Assembly (NCBI GenBank): GCA_949318235.1 | Contig: OX439127.1 | Span: forward strand, 28,178,613 to 28,242,612 | From: Ecdyonurus torrentis | Lineage: Eukaryota > Arthropoda > Insecta > Ephemeroptera > Heptageniidae | DNA length: 64,000 bases | Direction of reading: 5' to 3' | Shown here: positions 25,542 to 53,954 of the stretch, piece by piece | Layout of the letters: the number at the start of each line of letters is the position of its first letter | Numbering within the stretch: position 1 is the first letter of the stretch | Program-made: the position numbers and the translations under genes | Notes under the pieces: model-generated | Seen by the model: the letters and a program-made list of their open reading frames with translations, nothing else | The model's database searches: none | What the model was told of the DNA's origin: nothing

Positions 25542-25756
25542 TTCTTTTTTTTTTTCAATTTCTGATTTCCCTGTTGGAAATTTTCAAGAGAACACTAAAA
25601 AATGTCATAATAAATTGTTATTTAAAAAATCAGTATAATTATTATCTCGAGATATAAAACAAATATGTATATATTAAATACATTACTCTCTATATTATTG
25701 ATACAAAACAAAAAGTTTTTTTTTTCTAGCATTATAATTTTTTTGCAACCTTTCAC

Positions 25757-25789
<33 letters not shown>

Positions 25790-26454
25790 TTAGCTAAAAT
25801 ATCATTGGTAGAATATAATTTAATGCAAATATATTAAAATATATATTTAATTTTTCCAGGTCTTAGTCAAGTCATGTAAAGTAACATTTTTGAGTCACTT
25901 AAAAATATATAATAATAATAAATGATTTGTTAGACAATTTTGAGTTTCTGAAAGCGCTAAAATTTCATGAGATTTTTTTGAATACGTATTTTCAATTTTA
26001 ACCCCCATGACATTGTTTGCTCAACCACCTGGACCCTGGACCGCGCTTCCTTAGCTTCCTATACCCATACAAAAGAACTAACTTTCTGCACCACTACTAT
26101 ATACTGTATTGTCCAATAAGTTACACTTGTAAATCTAAAAATTCTAAAAATATCTACTAAAAGAGTAGAAGTAACTAAAGTACTAAAGGGTAAAAAAGAG
26201 GTTAAAAAAAACTGTAAATTTCCAATAATGTATTTAATTAAATATAATTAAAAAAATTTAAGGTAAAATTTATTTAAAAACAGCAGTATTTTATTAATAA
26301 TATTTTGCTTGAGATTTTTAAAACAAAAAAAAAAAAAAAAAACGTGAAAATTTTCTTTCTAAAATTGTCTATTTTTAGCAATGAATTATCTTTATTGTAT
26401 TAAAAACACAGTATGTTTGGGCATATTTGGAACACGGACTGTAAAATTTTCACG

Positions 26455-26580
26455 CCTGCGATAGACACCGGAGAGGTGCACCCCCTTCCTCCCAATGGTT
26501 TGCAAGGGCGGATCCGGAGGGGGGGGGGGGCGAGGGGGCGATCGCCCCCCCCCCATAAACGGTCCACGTGGGCGGAAAAA
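26455..26580. repeat. GC-rich repeat fragment with G and C runs
   Basis: Contains AAGGGCGGATCCGGAGGGGG, then GGGCGATCGCCCC with a C run. AAGGGCGGATC recurs inverted near 31964-31980 (GATCCGCCCTTGATC). It looks like two diverged fragments of one repeat family; the G runs could form quadruplexes. Confidence 0.5.
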
Positions 26581-29106
26581 AAAAGGAAAGAAATAGAAAA
26601 GACAAAGATAAAAAAAAATCTCCAAAAAATGAAATAAAAAATCGCAGCTGCAGCGCATTTCTTTTTTACCTATAATACATAATTCATTTTATTTTTTAAG
26701 GCCTTTTTTTTAGGGTAGCATTTTTGTCGTCACACTCAATTATGACAATTTTTTAGCTTAAATGATCCAAAGCACAGTAATTCTCTAAACTCCAAAAAGT
26801 TTCAGCTCAAATTAAATCTTCCATAAATAAGCCCCCTTTTTAGCGTGTATAGATACGAAATTTCAAGCTCACCGCGTGTGCAAAATTAAATTGATCAACT
26901 TTTGAACATACAATACCAGCGTAATCTGCAGATCTATTCTCTTAATGAATTTGAGATTTAAAACAATTTTGACGATATTTTTACAAAGAAACAAATTATT
27001 GAATATTGCATAATATTAAACGTAAAATGGGTCAATTTGTGATTTTTTTTTCTCGGCAAATGCGTTCTTGAAAAAATCTGAAAGTTATTTTACATTAAAA
27101 GTTAATATTTAGTATATTCTTAAACCATCTGTAAAAAAATTCAAAGTGGGTCAAAATCGGAGTTCCAACACTTTTTGACGTAACGATCATTGTGACGATA
27201 GTTTTTGAGATACAATTTTTTTAATTTCATTTTTGGGTACAGCAACCTAAACTTAATAAAAATGATAAAAATAAAAATACACCACTACAAAGTAGTACCT
27301 TATAATTATTTTACTTTCTTCGCCCCCCGTGCCTCCCTCCCTCATAAACTACTTTGTGAGGAAAAATTAGCAAAATAACAATAATGGACCACTTGCAAGA
27401 ACAAACTCTTTAAAATAAATTTGAACTTTTCGAGGAGTTCTGCATTTTTATTTATTTTTTTTTTAATCTTTTTGGTCACAGATTAAACGCTATTGCTCTA
27501 ATACAACGTGTTTTATTAAAAATTCTGAAGCGAGAATTTCAAATTTTAAAACCCTCAATTTAAAATTGTAAGCCCTAGTATACCCGGGCAAAATTAACAT
27601 AAAACTAATGATGACCCTTGCCGCAGTGATTGACCTGATGACTCTTGCCAGTAACAATTAAGTGTTGATTATGTGAAGTTGTCTATTTTTAAATGATAAC
27701 ATTCTTCATAACACATTTTCTTACACAATTCTTAACATATTTTTTTCTAGCAAATTCAAACGCACAATATTTTAATCGAACACATACATGCCATGTATCA
27801 CGACGACAATGTTAAACCCAACACTTGAGCTTTGCTGAAAAATCCTGCGCAACTATAAGTATTATGTACTGTTACAAATTCAATTAATAACGCATGAAAA
27901 ATATTTTAAAGAAGATGACAATACGCGTCTATTATCAGTATTATTTTAGTGTGCAGTCATCATTCCGCTCTGATGTGCACTCATAAATTTGGAATTATGC
28001 GGTCAGATAAAAATTACGAGTTTTGAGAGTTTTAAACCAAAAAATGTGAAATATATCGTGCTCGCTAATAAATACGCTCGCAAATTTATATAATTTTTAA
28101 AGTTCCACAACTTTCTCAAATAGAAAACAAAATTTTTGTTTTACTATTACTATTAAAGACAGCTGGAATGGAACCAAGGCAATATACTAAGAGCCTGCGA
28201 TATACTTCTATTCAAATAATAGGCATAATATACCTGATGCATATTAAATGTATATTAAATGTATAAGATTCCATTTGTAGTTACTTGCTATAAATGCACT
28301 TTTATACACTCGAAATTAATTTGATTTCTTACCATAAACATTGATTCATTGGCATTCGCATTATTTACAGTAACCGGCTTGCATTTAAAGCTAAGTAATA
28401 GAGCCCAATTTTTATCATATGACATTTCTAGCCACTAAAATTTTGTCCCCATTGGAACGTGTTTGACTAATTAATTTTTTATTTAAATTTTGTCATTGAG
28501 AGGAAAGTTTTTTAATCATCAAATCTATTATACTGTATACACTTTGACGCACATAAAAAGTTTAGTCGCCACTATAGCTATATATCTTAGATATTATTTT
28601 AAAATAGAGAGTATTTAGGTGAGCAGAAAATATGTATCATGCGTCCTTAACCTAGATATGTTATATTTAAAATACTTGAATTACTATTTAGTGAAGTAAT
28701 TTCATTTGCACTTCATTAAAAATTTTGAGGTAAATAAGAGTCTGTGCCATTTATATAATATATATATGCCGCAGTATATATATTAAATATTTTATATAAA
28801 GAAAAATATTAATAAATGTTTCTAGTCACCTCATGAAAAAATAAAAATTCAACAACAATTTATGATACGCACTTCGAATGTAATTAGTCTACTGTATGAT
28901 TGTAGTCAAATTTTGAGTTCAACCTGTGTTCCGTCTGCATTCTACATTAGTGCATTAATAACGCACGTGGCATTTACGTTAGTTAGTTTTTTTTTTTTTT
29001 TTTTTTTTTTTTCATTTGATTGATTGATTGATTGAAGTCTCACGCTCACTGGCAATGGGCTGCAGCTGCACTCACTTGTGTTATAGTCACTTTTGTTATG
29101 AAAGTT

Positions 29107-29127
29107 TTACTCTTTCGCTCTCTCTCG

Positions 29128-29158
<31 letters not shown>

Positions 29159-29160
29159 TA
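29107..29160. repeat. Interrupted (TC)n microsatellite (left arm)
   Basis: An imperfect CT/TC tract with TCG and TGTC interruptions; it is the mirror partner of the pure (AG)n at 35271-35367. Confidence 0.85.
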
Positions 29161-30174
29161 TGCTGGGAACTGAAATTAATAATAATATTCCAGTGACCTA
29201 TTTTATATACACATTTACACAAGGTTCCAATAAAGCTGCCAGGGTTAACCAAGAAGATAATATAAATTTATAATTATAAGCTAGTTGAGGACAATACTGT
29301 ATTATCAATAACATATATTTATGTATTATATTTCGAGTAAACCGTGCATTTTTTTTTTCAAATTTTCCCCTGAAATACAAACTTTCTGCAAAAGAATTTC
29401 AGTCTGCAATTTTTTTTTTTTTTAGCTAAAGCTAAGATGTATAGCATTCTTTTTAATGATTTTTGTATTTTTTGCTCTGTCTGTCTGTCTAGCTTTGAAA
29501 TAACGGAAATGCTTAACTTTTCCTTTTTTACGTCAAGAAAGAACAAAGGACAAGTCCTCCAAATAAATAAAGGCCACCATTTGGGGGAAAAAAGTGTATG
29601 TAACTGTTTTTTCATCTTATTATTCATCAATTTATACTAAAAATAAGAAGGAAAAATATATTGAAATGTATTATATCGAGTGGATATATAGTTTTAGATA
29701 TATATTATGCATACATAAAAAGATTATAATGATGTGTCTCGTCTTTGTTCTGAATATATTATATAAGTTTCAAGAGGTATATATTTTTTTATAATAAAAG
29801 CGAGTGATAGAAATCTCTAGCGAATGTTTTATTATGGATATTTATTGCATTCCCTTTATTTTCTGCCAAAATTACGAATGTGCCTTACAATATAATAGTA
29901 TTGTACTTTATTATCTGAATTATTTATTGCTTTGAAGTTCATGTTTACTCAACTTGTATTCTATAAAATATAGCATAAGTTTTTTTTTTTTTTTTTTTTT
30001 TACCTTCTTTTCTTCTTCCTTTTTTTTTTATCGATTTTGTCAAATAATAAAAGTTCCCTATGGTTTTGATAAATTTGAATTTCATATCACATTATCACCG
30101 CAGTGCTATATTGCCAAGAAAAAAAAATTAAGATTAACATAAATATATATATATATTATATATATATATATATA

Positions 30175-30664
30175 TGTTGGCAACCATTGCCGAATTCGCT
30201 CATTGGCCGAAATAGGTGACCACGTCGCAGCGTGGCAATGCAATTTTGCCAAGATCCGAAATTCAGCACTTGTGCATCGTAATGTTGACCATAGACATTT
30301 TTTTTTGTCAAATTTAATAAGAAATCATTTTTATAAATTTATAAATATTTTAATTAACTGAAAACCATAATATAAAATGATGTGTTATAATAATAAAAAA
30401 ATATATGACATATTATTCATACTTATACCGAATATCGTAACCTGCGTATTAAACATTTTGACCACGCTGCAGCGTGGCAATTATCAAAAAACACTCTACG
30501 AACTGGCTAAAATGTATTTGCCAAAAATTTGGCATTTGTTAAAAACCACTCCGCAACGTGGTCAAAATTACGATGCATTTCGGATCTTGGCAAAAATGCA
30601 TTGCCACGCCGCGACGTGGTCACTTATTTCGGCCAATGAGCGAATTCGGCAATGGTTGCCAACA
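30175..30664. repeat. 490 bp palindromic element, family F
   Basis: Starts TGTTGGCAACCATTGCCGAA and ends with the complement TTCGGCAATGGTTGCCAACA, inside (TA)n on both sides. It holds several internal copies of a GC-rich word: CCACGTCGCAGCGTGGCAAT, CCACGCTGCAGCGTGGCAAT, CCACTCCGCAACGTGGTCAA and CCACGCCGCGACGTGGTCAC. Each word is itself partly palindromic. It is absent from the matching place in the right arm of the inverted duplication. Confidence 0.8.
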
Positions 30665-30676
30665 TATATATATATA

Positions 30677-30699
<23 letters not shown>

Positions 30700-30768
<69 letters not shown>

Positions 30769-30790
30769 GTGTATATATATGTATATATAT
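30700..30790. repeat. (TA)n microsatellite with TATG interruptions
   Basis: TA array following the family F palindrome. Confidence 0.9.
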
Positions 30791-30826
30791 AAATGAATAA
30801 CGAATGGTATAAGAATTTGATCTTAC

Positions 30827-31052
30827 CTTAAATTAAGAAGAGAGAAGAATGCATAAAAAGCGAGTACTAAGATCAGAGATGCAAAATCCATAAACATGTA
30901 AAAGTAATTCCCACTTGAGTTTTGCGTACAGTGTGCATCCCAGGTTATAGGAGCTGATGAATCATCAGGCAATGAAGTAAAGGTAAAGTTTGTTGGAGTT
31001 AAAATTAACCCCGTCAAAGTGGTAATATTTTCACTTTGATTATTCGCATTAC
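30827..31052 (-). pseudogene. Inverted copy of exon 2 of the PRRT4-like gene
   Basis: A 226 nt copy of the 187 nt exon at 33331-33517 on the opposite strand. Both splice borders are kept (CATGCAG before it, AAG-GTAAGA after it). Differences: a 36 nt in-frame insertion after the GNANNQ start (extra residues SENITTLTGLIL), then a +2 nt change at GATGCACACTGTACGC against GATGCACTGCACGC, then a +1 nt change (GGATTTTGCATC against GGATTTGCATC). The last two together restore frame, so the copy stays open and ends in the same [11 protein letters not shown], but about 15 residues between are out of frame. I read it as a duplicated, decaying exon; no - strand gene around it was found. Confidence 0.85.
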
Positions 31053-32730
31053 CTGCATGGGTCAATTATTATTATTATTTTTTATTTTATTTGATATATA
31101 TCTAAAAACACGTGCAATAGTATGTCTCATATCTCCGGATTCGGTGGAGTAGTTTCTCAAAAATCGCAAAAGATGTGTTTTTCGTCATTAGCATGAGCAT
31201 AATGTTAAATTAGGGAACTCAAAGCTTTTCCCGTGCACTAAACCGCGATGAGCTCCATTAAAACTAATGTTTCATGTTCTTGCTTATATAATTTTATGTG
31301 TATTGTTTTGAACCAATTTTTGTTTAAAAGTCTTGTTATTTTAAAAAGTTTTTTAATTCTGTAGGTGACGAAGTGAAAAACCTTATTGATTTTCATCACG
31401 CCAGTCTAAATTGAAAATTTAATGCAAAAATTTCATTTGCATTATATTTATGACAAAAATTAGGCCCTATAGATAAAACTTTTTTATTCTTATGAGTTCA
31501 AATTTTAAATTAAATTGAGGTGGATTATTTTTGTCATTTAAAATAAACGACTTGCTAATCGTTTATTAACCAAAAAAATTCTTGTGGTTAATCTGTAATA
31601 AGATAAAATTTAAAACATAGATTTGGAATTTCAAAAATATGAAAAAAAAAATAATAATAATAGAGCATTCTTTATACTTAAAGAAGAAAAAAAAAAAAAA
31701 AAAGGTTTCAGATAACAATTTTCACTTATTTTCCAATGTCATTAAATAAGGTTGGAAAAAAAACGCGATAAAAAAAAAACTAAAAAATTAAACTAGAATA
31801 ATTTTAAAACTATTTTCTCAAGTATACTATTTTTGCGTTTTTCCCAAAAAGGGGCGTGGACCTAAAAAAATTTCGCCTGCGGCGGGCTGCCCCCTGCCTA
31901 CGTGCCCACACTGAACAAATTTCCCTGATTTCGCCCCCCACACCCACCCCACAAATCAAATTTCTAGATCCGCCCTTGATCGTTTGAAGTCCAATTGTCT
32001 CAAGGATTTTGCAGTCAAGATTTTTCCTTTAAAAAAGGCTGCAAGATCATGATCACCGCCGAACAAGCATTTTGGTCATTTAATTTAATGTTAACAATTT
32101 GCCGCGTTAAATAATTATTCTTAATTGACTATAAATATATCCTCGTAGCTATGTGAACCAATTGCAAGTTGCTTTACTGTCGTCATCGACATGACGGTAT
32201 ATATAAAAAAAATATAATAATTATTAAATAACCTCATTTTATTTTCATATTCATTAAAACTGGGAAAATAACGCGGTATTTTGGAAATAGTTACATGAAA
32301 ACCTTACAGATGACGTCGAAACCATATACACCTTATAAACATCAACGCTCCAAAGAAAATCAATAATTCGAGCCAGCAAAACTGCTACGCTGTGGGGTGA
32401 GATGGTGAGTAAGCTGAGAGCGTTCCGGGAGTAGGATACACCATCCATCCCTTTTTATTGCTGTCTGCCCCTGCTCGCCTACAACCAGCCAGGCAACAGC
32501 CACTTGTTTTGTGAGCAGTGCTTGCGCTGGTGACGCGTGCACACCAAAAGCGACAGCACTTTCAACATCGTCGGTCATGTCAAACATTAAATAAATAGTT
32601 AGCAACATGTTGATTATACACTGTGCTTTTTGGTAATTTGCTATAGTATAAATTTTAAGTAGCGTAATTTGTTCATAATTATTATTATCTAAGGTGAAAT
32701 TACGAATTAGCATATATATATCTGAAAATA

Positions 32731-47954
<15,224 letters not shown>

Positions 47955-49546
47955 TTAAGCTGCTCCTCTTTCCGTGTCGTCCCATGCAAAGTTACGATGT
48001 CCTGAGTAGCTAGATGTCGGTCTCCCTTGCTGTGCGCTTGGCGATACCACTATAGGCTCCACCATGGATGCTGCTGAGGCTCTACCGGCTTGTCCACTGA
48101 TGTCACGAGGAATATGAGCGTTATTAGGATCTAAAGCATCTGCTGTACTTTCAAATGATTGAACATTTCTATGATCAGCATCAGCAGACTTAAAACTCAC
48201 AGGTCCATACGGATTATGGTGATTACCACCACCAAAGAAATCAAACAGTCCTCCGCCTCCTCCACCATGGGCATGACCAACTGGTGGGAATCCTCCAAAT
48301 CCACCAAAGTTATGGTGTGAACTTCCAAATAATAAAGTCTTAAATCCAATAACTGCACCAAAAAGAATAGCGAGTTTGCTAAAGAAAACTGCTTTAGTTG
48401 CTAAGAAGAAGAAACCTCCGAGCAGTAGAGGCATCAGTGTTGATAACTTTAGCTTAAATCCCAGAAGTAATGGAAGGACAGTCCTCTTGACAAGAAGTTT
48501 GCCTGTCAAAATAAAAACAATAAATTAAAACAAAAATATCTATAATAACATGTACATAAAATTATCAAATATTGATACAAATTTCCAGACACGCACTGTT
48601 TTCATTTAATTTATTATATTTATTTAATCATATATTTATACTGTATATTTGGATATTTAGCAGGCATGAAATATCCAACTACATTTTAAGTGCTGTTCTT
48701 AACTAAATAGACTAATTAAAAAACAACAATAATAAAAAAAATCACCTGGTCCAAATGCACGATCCGTATCATCATATAAACGCTCGAGGACAAACTCCAT
48801 AACCCCAGCTTCTGGGTAACCCATAGGTCCAATACGCATAACCAACCCAGGGTACAGAGTGTCAAGTTGCCACCGCATCACACGGTGTCCCAGAAAGTGT
48901 CGCATTGCTTCAATTACGGAGGGAGGTTCATTGTAGTTCGGCAAAGCACGTGAGCCCTGCTCGGCAACTAAACTCACTGAGTCGGACAGTCCAACCGACG
49001 AGTACCCCGTTGAAAGACCCAATAGTTGAGAAACTGCGCGTCGTTTTATACATTCACCAAAACCCATTTCTCCACTGCCTGCTGGCTGCAATCAGACAAT
49101 TACAATTGGACAATGAAATCTTGACTAATCCTATACAGTACGTATAGCTCATACTGTTCCGCGTATGTATAATAGTACGCATACCAAATCAAATTTGTAA
49201 TAAATAAATATGGGGCAAACTTAAAAATTTCAGATTAAACAGAAAAAAATACTAAATTAAATTACAACTTGCCTTTTCAAATAAGGTAAAATTATATTTC
49301 CTGGATAAAAAATCAATAATAATTATATAAAGCTCTATTAGGTATGGTACTTACAACAAAAAAACTATTTCCTCTTGGGTTACACTGGAGAACATCTTCT
49401 GCAAAGTTTTCAAAATTGTAATTGGTAACATCGTTATCTAAAATCCCATCTCTAGCTTCTTTTTTATCAGCTGAACCGTTAGTTGATACGGAGAACACAC
49501 TAATAATACCAAATATTAAACACACGATCACAGTTAACACTTTCAT
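47955..49546 (-). CDS. Osiris family protein (DUF1676)
   Basis: Three coding exons on the - strand: 49355-49546, 48746-49085 and 47955-48502, GT-AG borders, phases joining to 359 residues. Osiris proteins are secretory or endomembrane insect proteins active in cuticle-forming cells; several are needed for cuticular pore or barrier formation. Seen here: a signal peptide (MKVLTVIVCLIFGIISVFSV), the conserved two-cysteine region (DVLQCNPRG and GECIKRRAVSQLLG), a variable middle, and the DUF1676 hydrophobic core (TVLPLLLGFKLKLSTLMPLL then AILFGAVIGFKTLLFG). A Gly/His-rich stretch (HAHGGGGGGLFDFFGGGNHH) and a polar tail ending DDTERGAA follow. The exact Osiris number is not assigned. It appears alone here, although Osiris genes are usually clustered, so neighbours may lie outside the window. 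Confidence 0.9.
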
Positions 49547-50733
49547 TGTTGAAGTTCAACTGTCGACATAAACCATCTTATGGTACGTTATATAGGCACT
49601 CTCACTCTTGGACACCGGAAATTTACTCCCCAACATTAAATTTATAAACGCCTTACTATCATCGGTATTAAAATTGAGGCCGGAGAAATTTTGAACATTG
49701 AATTGTAACGCGTTGTACTTTGTGCATGTGTGGTACCGGAGAAGCAGCGGGAGATGAGCGGAGGAGATGTGCACCAGTGATCCTCAGTGTCAAGAGCCCT
49801 TCATTGTTTTCATACAGTTTCTCTTGGTCAGGGACGGCATTAATTATTTTTTTCTTCCATCTTTTCAAATTAATGCAGCAAAGAAAGTGACCAAGCTATT
49901 TAGAGCATGCATAAATTTTCATTTTTTATAGTATATACGTATTTTGTCTATAGTATAGTATATGTGTTGGAATTTTTAAGATATATTTGTAGCGTTTAAA
50001 TTATAAATACTACATTTTTTTTAATCATTTCATTTATTTTTATAATATCAGGAATTTGATTCGATATTTAATTAGTTTTTGATAAAATGACTATTAATGA
50101 ATTATTTGTATGTGTGTGTACACTCATATACATACAAACAAAATACTATAACTATATGTATTTTTAGTTTATATAGTTTTTATCACCAAGGTTTCCTGTG
50201 TAAACCACTATTCAATTCATAAAACTCATAAAATTCACAAAACTCGAAAAAAAAAATCATAATAGTTAATTTGTATACTTATTCCTTCTGAATTTTATTA
50301 TTATATTTATTTTTAAACAATAATGCAATATTAAAATTCCTAACAAACGAGAAGAACAAATATATACAAAAAGTAAATAATTAAGATTTTTTATTTGTAA
50401 TAATATTCACTGTTGATTTCTAAATCAAAAAAATTAATAATAATAATAAATAAACAAATAGGCACAGAAGCGAAGAAAAATATCATTTGCGTAATAATAA
50501 TAAAAATCATTTTTGTTAATTGCTTAATTATTTTAATTATTATTTGTGTTGATTTTATTGAGAGGGCAGGGATTATAAACAAATTTAACTAGTTATTCAT
50601 ATCTTTACGTATTATTTATAGAGTTTACCCGCATATAATAAAAATTAAGCAATTCTAAATTATATTGTATATGTATGTAGTACATGGATGCTTTAGATTT
50701 CCATATCCGAAATAAAACAAAAATTAAAGATAC

Positions 50734-50766
<33 letters not shown>

Positions 50767-51367
50767 AATGATGAGCCGGATTTTAGGGGAGAATAGAAAC
50801 ACCTGTAATCATGCACTTGATTTGATATATGATTTCAGTTATGTATATATGATTGATATATCAGTGTATGATTTCAACCAGTCTGCACTTTTACTGAGTA
50901 AATTTTATAGAGTCTATACTCAGTAAGTCCAGGGTTGTTGCAATCATAATATAAACGTCTAATTAAAGTAGCAGACGTCTATATATGTTCAAATTATTTT
51001 TGATGTGTGCGCACTATGCGCACAATCAAGCTTTAAATTGTAAAAAATAAAGTGAGTATAGGCCTATCCTTAATTTTTTTTTTTTTTTTTTTTATATAAA
51101 ATCCATGCTAGTGGCTCAAATGGAAACTTAGTGGAATTATCATTATAGCCTCACAATCTCACAGTTACGACAATGATCTATTTCAGACCCAGTATGTCAC
51201 CTCCTTAGAATGGCATAATATTACCATGGTCTAATTCAACTGCTTGACTGCATTTAAGATTTTTTAGGAATGCAATACTATATCTGTAATAGTTATTAAA
51301 ATTTGAATTATATGCAGATATATGATACACATAATTATAAAAAAAAAAAAAATTGTTGTACTATTTA

Positions 51368-51376
51368 TTATATATA

Positions 51377-51424
<48 letters not shown>

Positions 51425-51445
51425 GTGTGTGTGTGTGTATGTATG
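51368..51445. repeat. (TA)n-(TG)n compound microsatellite
   Basis: TA array passing into TGTGTGTGTG and then ATGT units. Confidence 0.9.
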
Positions 51446-51917
51446 TATATTCTTTAATTATATTACAATAACAATTATAGAATTCATTGCAGAGTTGTCG
51501 TATAGCGACTCACATATCTATGAAATTCAAAACTTGGCCTCGTAATTATGTAAAGTATTTTATAAATCAGTGGTATATAATAGAAACAAAACATCATCAA
51601 ATGTATTGCATTTGATGAATATACCAAAAACCGTAACTGCAGGTATGAAAGAAAAAATTGTTGAAATTTACATGGCATTTCGTCATATAGTGATTATTAT
51701 TATAGTTGTCAAATTAATAACATTACTCTTTAAAAATTGAAGGGAGTTCAAGAAATTTAAACTCATTTGTAAGAACAAAATCGTAATATATTGAAGTTCA
51801 AATGAAAGCTCCAAACAAAAGCTGACATGAGGGACACGGATTATAATCATATAAATCATAATTCTGTTGTGATTTTCAAAAATGTCAAATTCAGCACATT
51901 TTTATTTGAAAAATTTT

Positions 51918-51951
<34 letters not shown>

Positions 51952-52048
51952 GTTTCACTTTCATTTATAGATTTTTAAGCTTATTGCATTTATGTGCAGT
52001 CAACAACATTGACCATGTTTTTCGCGAATGAAAATATAGTTAAACAAC

Positions 52049-52150
52049 TGACTAATAAAGGAGTAAAAATTTTTGGTACAGTCCCTTCACATCCGCTTCC
52101 GTTTTGCTATGGCGCGCATGAATTCAAACTGCCAGATCGTGAGCAGTCGT
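52049..52150. repeat. Family D half copy
   Basis: Shares TGACTAATAAAGGAG and TTCACATCCGCTTCCGTTT with the left arm of 14415-14583; no right arm was found. Confidence 0.5.
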
Positions 52151-52738
52151 GAAAGAGCGTAACAGATAAAAATTGATAATAACTTCAACTGATAAGAGTT
52201 AGAAATTGAATTCTTGCATATAATAATTTTGCAAGTTATAGTCCCTCTTAAGAGTCAGCAAATCAATGAAAATAATGAGAGCTACTAATTAAAATAGTTA
52301 ATTAAGTAGACACTGCTTCGACGTATGTAGCATAAAATTTACCCAGCAATTATATGCATTTGCGGCATTTAAAATTAGAAATCCAACAATAAGCTCAATT
52401 TATTATAGCGTTTTAATGAAAAGGAGATATAGGCTAACTCATGATAATATTGACAGGTAAAATTAGTAATAATTAGTAATTAAAATAATTAATTAAAGTG
52501 ACCCCTATATGACAGAACTATGGCACTTTGCATTATCAGCGCTCGTGATGAGAATGCAAGCGCTGAACGATTTATATGGACGCATATCGATGCTATGGAA
52601 TCAGAATAGTCAAATAAACTTTTAATTAGTATGCAAATTAGTATCCCACCCTCCAGGGGGCAAAAGGGGGAAAGGTGAAAAAGATGAAAAATAATGGATT
52701 TGAGCAAACAAGGTGTCGTTTCCAAGGTAAATTGACTC

Positions 52739-53145
52739 GCTGAAGACGATAATGACCTTTATTTTTTTTTAGCTCCCACCCCTAACCCTCCGGAGGGTAG
52801 TTTACCCCCTATTATAATTTTAAGTTTCTTGGAAAATCAAGAACAAAGTGTCGAATATGGGGTAAAAAAAATACGCTGACGACGATAGTTAACTTTGAAA
52901 AAAATTAGCTCCCACCCCTTACCCTCCGGAGGGTAGTTTACCCCCTAATTTTCAGTTTCTTGGAAAATCAAGAACAAAGTGTCGAATATGGGGTAAAAAA
53001 ATTCGCTGACGACGATAGTTACCTTTGAAAAAAATTAGCTCCCACCCCTTACCCTCCGGAGGGTAGTTTAACCCCTAATTTTCAGTTTCTTGGAAAATCA
53101 AGAACAAAAGTGTCGAATATGGGGTAAAAAAATACGCTATATATA
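52739..53145. repeat. Minisatellite, ~131-136 bp period, about three units
   Basis: Each unit carries AGCTCCCACCCCTTACCCTC then CGGAGGGTAGTTTACCCCCT, TTTCTTGGAAAATCAAGAAC, and GTGTCGAATATGGGGTAAAA then ACGCTGACGACGATAGTT. Unit starts lie at about 52771, 52907 and 53038. Within each unit ACCCTCCGGAGGGTA is a near-palindrome. Confidence 0.85.
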
Positions 53146-53954
53146 TATATATTATATACAACTATATATTTATAGGTTAAAATTATATATAATGAAAAGA
53201 GAAAAATTAATAATATTAAAATAATAATAATCAAATATTAGCTTTTATATAATATATATTATATAGGTATAGTATTGGTCTTCATAAGAACTCTTTATAA
53301 AGAGTATAATGTATAATATACCTCGGTCGGTACATATATATGTCCAGCAAAAAACCTCCAGCTCGCACCACACGATGCGCAGCATGTGCGCGGTTTAGTG
53401 ACTCGAGTGATTATATATAATATATAAATTAATGTAATTTTCTTGAGCTCTAGAAGGTCTCGTAGTAGTAGATCGTATACGAATGGTCTATGGATAGCAA
53501 TGATTCCCATGGATAGTATCATGTTTTCCATGGATAACATCATGTTTCCTATATGGATAGTTGGTGTGTTTCATATCCCACTACTGGATATATCCATGGG
53601 AAATTGAATGTTTTTCCCATGCGAGATACACTTTTGCTAGACGCGTATTATCCAATATAATATGTATACGTGTACTTTACACCTTCATAAAACATATAGC
53701 ATATATATATATATTATAATGTTTTGTTCGCAAATCATATTTTTCGAAAAGTTTGCAATTTTATGAAAATAAATTGTTTCTTTTAGACTGAATATCACTA
53801 TAAAATAATAAAGGAGGGAGACAGCTTCTTATTTCCGTGTTGTTATATATTAGCATACAACTTAAAATCAATTATCAAAACTATATAGCTTTTATGTTTT
53901 ATCATTATTTCGAATTATATTCTTTATTTTAATTGTCAAAATAAATATATTTCA

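Larger units (their letters stand above)
27500..31060. repeat. Left arm of a ~3.5 kb inverted duplication
   Basis: This arm is the reverse complement of 33331-36990. Matching landmarks: AATTCTGAAGCGAGAATTTC (27520s) against GAAATTCTCGCTTCAGAATT (36940s); GACCCTTGCCGCAGTGATTG (27614) against CAATCACTGCGGCAAGGGTC (36848); AACGTGTTTGACTAATTAAT (28457) and its complement near 36000; a short (TCTG)4 against a (GACA)n array; and an exon copy at 30827-31052 against exon 2 of the PRRT4-like gene. Similarity is high across the arm, broken by microsatellite differences and by a 490 bp hairpin present only here. Confidence 0.9.
49547..53950. other. Intergenic DNA between the Osiris gene and the acidic-protein gene
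   Basis: No supportable gene. Contains poly-A/T runs (50731, 51070, 51920), a (TA)n array with a (TG)n tail (51370-51440), a half copy of family D (52049), and a 131-136 bp tandem repeat. Confidence 0.6.

Noticed and set aside
29437..29640. A 67-residue frame shared by both duplication arms
   Set aside because: Its presence in both arms follows from duplication, not from coding constraint; it is low-complexity and interrupted differently on the right.
32254..32713. A 117-residue - strand frame in the spacer of the inverted duplication
   Set aside because: No domain, no splice context, and the sequence overlaps the likely promoter region of the PRRT4-like gene on the other strand.
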